Source of the DNA: CAYMDS01 sp964576705
GTDB taxonomy: Bacteria; Patescibacteriota; Microgenomatia; Levybacterales; UBA12049
Length of the DNA stretch: 29,243 nt
Assembly (NCBI GenBank): GCA_964576705.1
Contig: CAZNVI010000008.1
Span: 1 to 29,243, forward strand
Reading direction: 5' to 3'
Each line of letters starts with the position of its first letter. Position 1 is the stretch's first letter. This document shows, one piece after another, positions 23,158 through 29,243 of this stretch. The notes under the pieces were generated by a model, which worked only from the letters and a program-made list of their open reading frames with translations, searched no databases and was not told the DNA's origin. The translations under genes and the position numbers were made by a program.

Positions 23158-23890
23158 ATGCCTCTTTATAACCGCATAACCAAATTAAGGCAAAAAATGA
23201 TAGATCAACGACTTGACGCTGTTCTAATTTCCTCAATCCCTAATATAATTTATCTTACGAATTATTCTAATTTCTCAAAAGACGAAAGAGAAGCTTTTTT
23301 ACTTATTACTAAAAATGGTCAATTCATATTCACAGATGGCAGGTATGTTGCAGAAACTAAAAAATTGGTTAAATACTTTAAACTAATTGAGATTTCCTCA
23401 AGTTTTAACTTCTACAACGCTCTTAAAGAAATTACCTTAAAGCAAAAAATAAAAACTTTAGGAATTGAGGAAACAGACATTTGCGTATCTGAATTTAATA
23501 AACTAGAAGAAGTAATTTCAGAATTAAAATCTGCGAACTTAAATAATCTAAGAATTACAAAAACGTCTTTAGAAATTGAAAAAATTAAAAAAGCATGTTT
23601 GCTTGGTGATAAAGCTTTTGAATATATTTTAGAAGAGATAAAACCGGGACTTTCAGAAAAACAACTTGCATATTTACTTGAAAATTTTATTAGGAGAAAC
23701 GGCGCCGATATATCATTTTCCACAACTGTGGCATTCGGTGAAAATGCAGCCATTCCCCATCACCAAACCAGCGACCAAAGACTAAAAACCAAAGACCTTA
23801 TTCTGTTGGATTTCGGAGTAAAAATTGATAATTATTGCTCAGACATGACTCGAACTGTTTTTCTGGGAAGAGCTACAACTGAGCAAAAAA
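23158..23890 (+). CDS. M24 aminopeptidase P / Xaa-Pro peptidase (3' end lost in gap)
   Basis: 244 residues visible. The creatinase-type N-terminal domain (RITKLRQKMIDQRLDAVLISS, IIYLTNYSNF, FTDGRYVAE) is followed by the pita-bread metallopeptidase domain: IEKIKKACLLGDKAFEYI, FSTTVAFGENAAIPHHQTSDQRL and LILLDFGVKIDNYCSDMTRT, with the first two metal-binding aspartates (DFG and SDMTRT). The remaining His and two Glu ligands would lie in the missing ~110 residues. The enzyme removes N-terminal residues preceding proline. The gap is longer than its 100 N suggest, because about 330 bases of this gene alone are missing. It follows element I directly. Confidence 0.9.
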
Positions 23891-23990
23891 NNNNNNNNNN
23901 NNNNNNNNNNNNNNNNNNNNNNNNNNNNNNNNNNNNNNNNNNNNNNNNNNNNNNNNNNNNNNNNNNNNNNNNNNNNNNNNNNNNNNNNNN
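23891..23990. other. Scaffold gap, 100 N
   Basis: Exactly 100 N. At least the last third of the aminopeptidase and the first few codons of the YerC-like gene must fit here, so the real gap is larger than drawn. Adjacency across it rests on the scaffolding only. Confidence 0.98.
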
Positions 23991-24274
23991 TATATAAAGC
24001 TATTTTGGCTCTCAATAACGAAGAAGAATGTCGGAGATTTTTACGTGACCTCTTGACTGAAGCTGAAATAAAAGAATTTGCAAATAGGTGGACTGTCGCA
24101 CAAATGCTATATCGAAAAGTACCATATGAAGTAATTACGAAGAAAACCAAAATGAGCTCAACTACTATTGCCAGAATTAGCAAATGGCTATATAACGGTA
24201 TGGACGGATACAAACTTATACTAAAACGGTTGAATACAAATAAAAGACACCATACTTCGCTTGGCGGAGTATGA
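23991..24274 (+). CDS. YerC/YecD TrpR-related DNA-binding protein (5' end lost in gap)
   Basis: The frame is open from the gap (YKAILALNNEEECRRFLRDL) to TGA at 24272-24274. It matches the YerC/YecD family related to TrpR: FLRDLLTEAEIKEFANRWTVAQML, then a helix-turn-helix YEVITKKTKMSSTTIARISKWL and the closing signature YNGMDGYKLILKRL. The TTG at 24005 is not the start, because family-typical residues precede it. The family is predicted to bind DNA, but its regulon is poorly known. The last codons overlap the first hairpin of an attenuator-like structure in front of the DapF-like gene, so this protein, or its translation, may control that operon. Confidence 0.85.
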
Positions 24275-24329
24275 TTGTCGTTGTGTATTTCACGAAAATA
24301 ATCATACCCCGCAAAGCGGGGTATTTTTT
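24251..24329 (+). terminator. Tandem hairpins ending in an intrinsic terminator, attenuator-like
   Basis: Hairpin 1: CATACTTCGC-TTG-GCGGAGTATG (24251-24273), overlapping the YerC stop codon. Hairpin 2: ATACCCCGC-AAA-GCGGGGTAT (24304-24324) followed by TTTTT up to the ATG at 24330. The 5' arm of hairpin 1 can also pair with the 3' arm of hairpin 2 using G-U pairs, which would dissolve the terminator. At minimum it is a strong terminator after yerC. Confidence 0.75.
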
Positions 24330-25796
24330 ATGGAAAAAGAGCGTGAACGAGAACCAATTCAACCCATGGATAATAGGTTAAGATTTATTAATATCAGACC
24401 GGGCGGTAACGATACTTCTCTGGTAGTAGGTATTCCTGATACGCCTGAAAAACGGCGGCAGATCAACGCTGCAATTCAAAGTATCTATCGGAATATTGAA
24501 CAAGTCGGGTTCATTGATTTAAACCGTGAAAACCTAATACTTGAAATGGCAGGAGGCGAATTCTGTGGGAACGCTACGAGAAGTGCTGCTTGGTTGGCAC
24601 TACAAGGGCAACCAGGCGTGATAGATATCACAGCTTCTGGTGTCTCAGGCCAACTTCGTGCGGGCGTGACTGAAGAAGGCGAAGCATTTGCGCAGATGCC
24701 GGTATACCCTGATCCGAACCGGATTGTTCAAGACCCGACCTCTCCAAGAAATGTAACAGTAGCAATGGAAGGAATTACTCATTATATAGATTTTGCTGTT
24801 GAGAAAATTGAGGGCCTTTCAGCTGATGAAATTAAATATCTTGCGAGAGCTGAACTCGCACGACGAGGCTTAGATCAAGAAGCAGCAGCCGGAATAATGT
24901 ATGCTAAGCGAACTGATGCTGGCTGGAAGATAACACCTGTTGTGTATGTACGCGATATTGATACACTTTTTTTGGAAACTGCTTGCGGCAGTGGAACAAC
25001 GGCTATGGGTCTAGCGCTAGCTAAACAAATGGGTGAATCAATTAATGAATTACCGATTATTCAACCATCAGGCTTACCCATTAAAGTGTCAGTTGATTAT
25101 GACGGAGAGCAATTCGGCTATACACAAATTCAGGGACCAATTGAAGCATTAGAAGAAGGTGCATTAGAAACAAATAAAATCAGAGCATATGCAATTGAAC
25201 AAGTAGCAAATCCTGAACAGCTATCACGCGCTTTGCAGGAACGCGGACTGCGTGAAGCATATGCTGACGCATTCGGCAGGCCACCGTATAATGAAAAGTT
25301 TACTGATCAAGAAATTGACGCCATGTTCATAGATTATCTGCGGGATGGCCGAGTGTTCGTCGCTGTTGCTGATGGACAAATAATCGCCTTCTCCGCCATC
25401 CAACCACTGGAATCTGTCCCAGAAGTAGGAGAATTACTTACTGGACGTGACGGTATTGATAATGGATCATGGTATATTCCTGAACTTGGTATTCGGAAAG
25501 AGTATGAAGGAACCGGTATTGCCAAGCAACTTATGATAAGAGCATTAGAAGCCACCCCCGCCAACACAATTACTCTACGGACAAATGCAGACAATACTCG
25601 AGCATTGAATTTATATCGTTCATTAGGTTTTACTGTTGTTCCAGAATTGTTTCAGCAAATTTCAAGAGAGCGTTTGATAGGAGAAACGCAAACAGATATT
25701 AGAATATTTATGACATTACAACGCGGTCTTGAAAAATCTTTAACCATTCCGCCGTTGTCTACAAATGAAGAAGTTATTTATCGATACGAACAGTAA
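24330..25796 (+). CDS. DapF-fold racemase/epimerase fused to a GNAT acetyltransferase
   Basis: 488 residues from 24330 (an internal ATG at 24366 is an equally good start). Residues about 15-275 have the diaminopimelate-epimerase fold: RFINIRPGGNDTSLVV, first catalytic Cys79 in GGEFCGNATRSAAW, second Cys219 in ETACGSGTTAMGLALA. These two cysteines are the acid/base pair of cofactor-independent racemases. The first motif is CGNATRS, not the CGNGxR of true DapF, so the substrate is probably not diaminopimelate; histidine-racemase-like (CntK) enzymes are one alternative. Residues about 300-465 form a GNAT domain with acetyl-CoA loop LGIRKEYEGTGIAKQLM and TNADNTRALNLYRSLGF. The fusion suggests epimerisation plus N-acetylation of one amino acid or peptide. 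The gene is visibly less AT-rich and poorer in Lys/Asn than its neighbours, a sign of transfer. A VanX-like gene follows after 1 base. Confidence 0.85.
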   Translation: MEKEREREPIQPMDNRLRFINIRPGGNDTSLVVGIPDTPEKRRQINAAIQSIYRNIEQVGFIDLNRENLILEMAGGEFCGNATRSAAWLALQGQPGVIDITASGVSGQLRAGVTEEGEAFAQMPVYPDPNRIVQDPTSPRNVTVAMEGITHYIDFAVEKIEGLSADEIKYLARAELARRGLDQEAAAGIMYAKRTDAGWKITPVVYVRDIDTLFLETACGSGTTAMGLALAKQMGESINELPIIQPSGLPIKVSVDYDGEQFGYTQIQGPIEALEEGALETNKIRAYAIEQVANPEQLSRALQERGLREAYADAFGRPPYNEKFTDQEIDAMFIDYLRDGRVFVAVADGQIIAFSAIQPLESVPEVGELLTGRDGIDNGSWYIPELGIRKEYEGTGIAKQLMIRALEATPANTITLRTNADNTRALNLYRSLGFTVVPELFQQISRERLIGETQTDIRIFMTLQRGLEKSLTIPPLSTNEEVIYRYEQ

Positions 25797-25797
25797 T

Positions 25798-26520
25798 ATG
25801 AATATACAATCATCATATAATGACCTTGAAAAGAAAATGGCCAAATACCAGGATCTTATAAATGTCCCTGTAAAAGAAAATGACGAACCTATAATCGTGA
25901 TTGATCCAGGAATCATTCCAAATGCATACTCCCCTGTCTTATCGGATATGCAGGAGTTGCTCGGATCACAATTATATGTGCGTAAAAGTGTTTTTAAAAA
26001 GTTGCAAAATGTACAAATAAATTTAAAAAAACGGTATCCTTCATATACGCTATTTGTTACCTATGGATACCGCTCAACTGAAGTACAAACAAGATATTTC
26101 CTTAAACAATTGCAGATAGCTAGCCAAACATTTTTCGCTAATCCCGTAGCACTTTATGAAGAAGTACATCGGCAAGTTGCTGTACCGACTGTCGCTGGTC
26201 ATCCGACAGGTGGTGCTATAGATATCGTTATTAAAAATACTAAGACAGGTAAATTAATTGATTTTGGGGCAGAGCAATACGATTTTTCGTCAAAAGACTG
26301 TTATGTATTCACGCAGTCAATCGGTAGGATGGCAATAAAAAACAGGTTATTACTTAGAGCACTTATGATAGGACAAGGATTTGCGCCGTTTGACGGTGAA
26401 TGGTGGCATTTTTCATATGGTGACAGAGAGTGGGCTTACTATTATAACAAGCCGACTGCTTTGTATGAACAAAAGTTATCCAGTTCAGTTAAAAACATGT
26501 ATAATAAAGAGGGCGTATGA
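25798..26520 (+). CDS. VanX/DdpX-like D,D-dipeptidase (peptidase M15D)
   Basis: 240 residues. Zinc and catalytic positions of the M15 family are present: GYRSTEVQTRYF (Arg92, transition-state arginine), AGHPTGGAIDI (His135, Asp142) and GEWWHFSYG (catalytic Glu201, His204). VanX-type enzymes hydrolyse D-Ala-D-Ala; other members cut L,D- or related peptides. No signal peptide is seen, so it is cytoplasmic, as VanX is. An in-frame ATG at 25765 would overlap the racemase gene; I prefer 25798, 1 base after its stop. The end overlaps hisS by 4 bases (ATGA). The same window encodes Alr and Ddl, so the cell both makes and can degrade D,D-dipeptides; a recycling or D-amino-acid salvage role fits better than vancomycin resistance, as no vanHA/vanRS is present. 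Confidence 0.85.
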   Translation: MNIQSSYNDLEKKMAKYQDLINVPVKENDEPIIVIDPGIIPNAYSPVLSDMQELLGSQLYVRKSVFKKLQNVQINLKKRYPSYTLFVTYGYRSTEVQTRYFLKQLQIASQTFFANPVALYEEVHRQVAVPTVAGHPTGGAIDIVIKNTKTGKLIDFGAEQYDFSSKDCYVFTQSIGRMAIKNRLLLRALMIGQGFAPFDGEWWHFSYGDREWAYYYNKPTALYEQKLSSSVKNMYNKEGV

Positions 26521-27719
26521 TTAAACCACAAACTCTAAAAGGCTTTAGAGACTTTCTACCTGCTGATGCAAGAAAACGACAATACGTCATAAACACCTTA
26601 AAATCGGTGTTTGAGTCATATGGCTTTGAACCTCTTGAGACACCTGCTCTTGAATATGAAGAAATACTTACGGGAAAATACGGAGATGAAGGCGATAAGC
26701 TGATGTATAGATTTGAGGATAACGGGAAAAGAAAAGTAGCATTGAGATATGATCAGACCGTACCATTGGCAAGGGTAATCGCGCAGTATTTTGACACCCT
26801 ATCATTCCCTTTTAAACGCTATCAGATCCAGCCTGTATGGAGAGCGGAAAACACTCAAAAAGGACGCTTCAGAGAATTTATTCAATGTGATATAGACACT
26901 ATAGGAACTGACAGTATTAACGCCGATTCTGAAATAATTTTATGCGTAGTTAAAGCTTTTGAAAAACTAGGATTTAAAAAAGCAAGATTTTTAGTGAATG
27001 ACAGATCAGTATTTGAGAATATCGACAATAAGGCAATTACAATTATCGATAAACTAAGTAAAATCGGAGAAGATAAAACCAAAGCGCTGTTAAAAGATGT
27101 AGGATTCAATGAGGACTTAGTAGATAAGCTTAAAAATAAACAAATTCCCGAAAGGCTTGAAAAAATCATAAGTGAAACTAAAAAATATATAAACTATGAT
27201 TTTGAGCTAATATACTCCCCGCTTCTTGCGAGAGGTCTTGATTATTATACCGGTCTTATATTGGAAGTAGAAATTGAAGGGTACGCAGCAGGATCTCTAG
27301 GAGGAGGCGGAAGATATGATAATTTGATCGGGACATTTGCAGGACGTCTTATCCCAGCAGTAGGATTTGCCTTTGGATTTGACCGGATAATCGAGGCGAT
27401 GGAAGACAAAATGCTTTTCCCGGAGTCTCTGCAACAAACAAGTGTCCTGATAACCCAATTCACGCCTGAGCTAAAAGATAAACTTAAAGAGCTGGAATAC
27501 GTCCTTCGGGAAAATAAAATCAATACAGAGTTTTATCTTGATGAAAACGTGAGTCTAGAAAAACAACTTAAATACGCTGACAAAAAAGACATCCCCTTCG
27601 TTGTAATTATGGGGCCTGAAGAAGCAACGAAAGACGTAGTTAAATTAAAAAACATGATGACAAGGGAACAAAAAGAAATAGGAATAGAAGAAATAAAAAA
27701 GATATTACAAAGAGATTAG
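26517..27719 (+). CDS. hisS: Histidyl-tRNA synthetase
   Basis: 400-residue class II synthetase charging tRNA-His. Motif 1 region FRDFLPADARKRQYV; motif 2 WRAENTQKGRFREFIQCDIDTIG; histidine-binding signatures LARGLDYYTGLI and GGGGRYDNLIG; motif 3 AVGFAFGFDRII. The C-terminal anticodon-binding domain (SVLITQFTPELKDKLKEL to the end) is complete, and the length is near the family norm. It is translationally coupled to the VanX-like gene by a 4-base overlap. Its last codons and TAG stop form the first decamer of element J. Confidence 0.97.
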   Translation: MIKPQTLKGFRDFLPADARKRQYVINTLKSVFESYGFEPLETPALEYEEILTGKYGDEGDKLMYRFEDNGKRKVALRYDQTVPLARVIAQYFDTLSFPFKRYQIQPVWRAENTQKGRFREFIQCDIDTIGTDSINADSEIILCVVKAFEKLGFKKARFLVNDRSVFENIDNKAITIIDKLSKIGEDKTKALLKDVGFNEDLVDKLKNKQIPERLEKIISETKKYINYDFELIYSPLLARGLDYYTGLILEVEIEGYAAGSLGGGGRYDNLIGTFAGRLIPAVGFAFGFDRIIEAMEDKMLFPESLQQTSVLITQFTPELKDKLKELEYVLRENKINTEFYLDENVSLEKQLKYADKKDIPFVVIMGPEEATKDVVKLKNMMTREQKEIGIEEIKKILQRD

Positions 27720-27804
27720 TAGAAACTAATTGAGGATAATTGAGATTTATTGTTACAAATAATTTCAATGCATCTCTAAATATTTCTATCAATCTCTATT
27801 TTTC
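27712..27804. repeat. Inverted decamer array (element J)
   Basis: Left arm in exact 10-bp register: GAGATTAGTA, GAAACTAATT, GAGGATAATT, GAGATTTATT (27712-27751). Right arm: AATTTCAATG, CATCTCTAAA, TATTTCTATC, AATCTCTATT (27761-27800). The first unit contains the hisS stop codon, and the element ends a few bases before the EamA start. Same decamer family as element B. Confidence 0.8.
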
Positions 27805-27808
27805 TGCC

Positions 27809-28744
27809 ATGAATCTGTCCAGACACCAAAAGGCCGTTATAGCATTAATTATCGCCAACACAATATGGGGCACCGCCTCCCCTATTTTCAAATGGTCCTT
27901 AGAAAATATCGGCACATTTACATTGGCTTTCTTGCGATTTTTTATCGCAGCTTATATTTTCCTTCCTTTTACTTATAAAAACCTTCGAATAAGAAGAGAA
28001 CATATAGGGAAGATTCTAATAGCAACGTTCTTCGGAATTACCTTGAACATATCATTTTTCTTATTAGCACTTCCCTATACAGCAAGTATTAATGTGCCTA
28101 TTATCGGCTCATCCGGACCAATAATGACCTTGATCGCATCTGCAATTTTTTTGCATGAAAAGCTGTCATCTAAAACAATAAGCGGAATGTTTATAAGCCT
28201 GATCGGGATATTGGTAGTTATTCTTGTTCCTGTTTATCACACCGGCATTGATACATCTATTATGGGCAATCTTCTTCTTATTGCAGCAACTGCTTCTTCA
28301 GTTGTTCATACTATTTTACTTAAAAAAGTGGCCAAACATTATAGTTCACTGACGATTACGTTCTGGACATTCTTAATAAGCTCTTTTACTTTTCTTCCCT
28401 TGATGCTAAATGAAGTCAGAACAATTGGCTTCCTGCCAAATCTGACTATTCAAGGATTAACAGGTATAATATTCGGCGCCTTATTCTCATCAGCTGCTGC
28501 CTATGGACTTTTTCAATATGCTGTTAAGTATATGGACGCATCAGAAACCGGAATCTTTACGTATATAGACCCATTCCCCGCCATACTTATCGCAATTCCC
28601 CTTCTTGGCGAGAAATTAACAGCAGAATATATATTCGGAGCAATACTAGTATTTCTAGGAATTTATATAGCCGAGGGACGTATTCACTATCACCCACTGC
28701 ATCTTCTGAAAAATGCCTCAAAAGGCCTAAAATCTATTATTTAA
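27809..28744 (+). CDS. EamA/DMT-family transporter
   Basis: 311 residues from MNLSRHQKAVIALIIANTIW with ten predicted membrane helices arranged as two EamA repeats. Each repeat shows the usual pattern (TIWGTASPIFKWSLENIG...TLAFLRFF in the first; ISGMFISLIGILVVI closing it; FGALFSSAAAYGLFQYAVKY and GIFTYIDPFPAILIAIPLLGEKLTAEYIFGAILVFLGIY in the second). The family exports or takes up amino acids, nucleobases and other metabolites; the substrate here cannot be told. The in-frame TTG at 27740 was rejected because the extension reads through element J. It may be co-transcribed with hisS if the hairpin does not terminate. Confidence 0.88.
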   Translation: MNLSRHQKAVIALIIANTIWGTASPIFKWSLENIGTFTLAFLRFFIAAYIFLPFTYKNLRIRREHIGKILIATFFGITLNISFFLLALPYTASINVPIIGSSGPIMTLIASAIFLHEKLSSKTISGMFISLIGILVVILVPVYHTGIDTSIMGNLLLIAATASSVVHTILLKKVAKHYSSLTITFWTFLISSFTFLPLMLNEVRTIGFLPNLTIQGLTGIIFGALFSSAAAYGLFQYAVKYMDASETGIFTYIDPFPAILIAIPLLGEKLTAEYIFGAILVFLGIYIAEGRIHYHPLHLLKNASKGLKSII

Positions 28745-28830
28745 GCTATTAAATTATACCTATGCACCCATGTAGCCGTTTGGCAATATAACCATCCAAA
28801 TCTGTTAATCATTGCCTCTGAAAGTGAACC

Positions 28831-28859
28831 TTGAATTACCAGCCACACTAAGCTATAAT
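28831..28859 (+). promoter_or_regulatory. rpmE promoter
   Basis: TTGAAT (28831-28836), 17 bases, perfect TATAAT (28854-28859). The ATG at 28869 follows after 9 bases, so the leader is at most a few bases long and has no Shine-Dalgarno sequence. The promoter decides the start: the in-frame TTG at 28812 lies upstream of it. Confidence 0.7.
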
Positions 28860-28868
28860 TTATATATT

Positions 28869-29168
28869 ATGAAAGCTAACATCCACCCGACATATTTCAG
28901 TGAAGCGAAAGTAGTATGCGTCTGCGGGAACAGATTCACGACTGGTTCTACGCTGGAAAACATACAGGTAGAGCTTTGTTATAATTGTCATCCTTTCTAT
29001 ACAGGTGAACAAAAATTTATAGATAAAAGATCCACGATCAAGCGCTTTGAGGATGCCAGAGTAAAAGCTGCTAATTTTCAGGCTACGAAGAAAATAAAGG
29101 TCGAAGAAAAGAAAAAATCTATGGATGCACCCAAGTCACTCCGCGATATGCTTTTAGGGCTAAAATAA
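28869..29168 (+). CDS. rpmE: Ribosomal protein bL31, zinc-binding type
   Basis: 99 residues from MKANIHPTYFSEAKVVCVCG. The bL31 core is clear: IHPTYFSEAKVVCVCGNRF, then VELCYNCHPFYTGEQKF. The four cysteines (CVC and CYNC) make this the zinc-containing C+ form. After the core comes a basic helical tail (DARVKAANFQATKKIKVEEKKKS) ending in DAPKSLRDMLLGLK, longer than the ~70-residue protein of E. coli. It has its own promoter, unlinked to other ribosomal genes here. Confidence 0.95.
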   Translation: MKANIHPTYFSEAKVVCVCGNRFTTGSTLENIQVELCYNCHPFYTGEQKFIDKRSTIKRFEDARVKAANFQATKKIKVEEKKKSMDAPKSLRDMLLGLK

Positions 29169-29173
29169 CCACC

Positions 29174-29243
29174 TTGCAGGTACAGGGTACAAGGTACAAA
29201 GATACAAGACTTAAAATCTTACCTGCTTTGCACCTCTGCACCT
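29174..29243. repeat. Inverted short-repeat array after rpmE (element K, runs off window)
   Basis: Left arm in 7-8-bp units: TTGCAGG, TACAGGG, TACAAGG, TACAAAGA, TACAAGAC (29174-29210). Right arm: CTTACCTG, CTTTGCAC, CTCTGCAC (29218-29241), cut by the window end. The right-arm octamers fit the CTnTGnnn consensus of elements A and F. Confidence 0.65.

Noticed and set aside
25798..26520. VanX-like gene as vancomycin resistance
   Set aside because: No vanH, D-Ala-D-Lac ligase or vanRS is nearby. The Ddl in the window is of the D-Ala-D-Ala type.
27740..27808. TTG start of the EamA transporter at 27740
   Set aside because: The extension reads through the decamer array; the transporter family starts shortly before the first membrane helix.
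2438..29243. Short repeats as CRISPR arrays
   Set aside because: Units are only 7-10 bp, directly contiguous, degenerate, and inverted in the second arm. There are no spacers and no cas genes.

Overview
The window looks like a scaffold from a Patescibacteria (CPR) genome, most likely Microgenomates-like. This is inferred from AT-rich DNA, compact genes, many small membrane proteins, several shortened versions of familiar enzymes (Lgt-like, MurF-like, a metallo-beta-lactamase fold without metal ligands) and a LytR-C-domain membrane protein. TGA serves as a stop codon, so the recoded Gracilibacteria/Absconditabacteria are unlikely. Two runs of exactly 100 N (1647-1746 and 23891-23990) are scaffold gaps that interrupt four genes.

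Left part (1-9567): an unrecognised acidic protein, folD (3' end in the gap), a SIMPL/DUF541 protein (5' end in the gap), a Xer-type tyrosine recombinase, a two-gene membrane operon (PH-like protein plus an 82-aa protein), an isolated GH37 trehalase, about 0.9 kb of non-coding DNA, yebC with a membrane protein behind it, and a divergent TPR protein.

Middle (9564-21715): almost everything is on the minus strand. One run is MFS transporter, Lgt-like protein, RluA-type pseudouridine synthase, LytR-C protein and a newly noticed 54-aa single-pass protein. Next come efp and a NIF3-like hydrolase. A cell-wall cluster murF-ddl-alr-maf follows dnaB and a degenerate MBL protein. A tRNA-Leu(CAA) and a possible structured RNA lie between maf and the NIF3-like gene.

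Right part (21847-29243): all plus strand. Two membrane or secreted beta-rich proteins are followed by an M24 aminopeptidase (truncated by the gap) and a YerC/TrpR-like regulator. An operon then encodes a DapF-fold racemase/epimerase fused to a GNAT acetyltransferase, a VanX-like D,D-dipeptidase and hisS. An EamA transporter and rpmE end the window.

Two patterns run across the window. First, nearly every intergenic space between transcription units holds a hairpin-capable element built from short (7, 8, 9 or 10 bp) degenerate tandem repeats, with the second arm inverted. At least eleven are visible, several share repeat families, and one sits in frame inside the pseudouridine synthase gene. 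Second, several genes have a good sigma70-type promoter whose -10 box ends only 6-9 bases before the ATG, which implies leaderless mRNAs. Functionally, Alr, Ddl, MurF, the DapF-like fusion and the VanX-like dipeptidase put D-amino-acid and peptidoglycan metabolism at the centre of the window. EF-P, YebC, HisRS, bL31 and the pseudouridine synthase serve translation.
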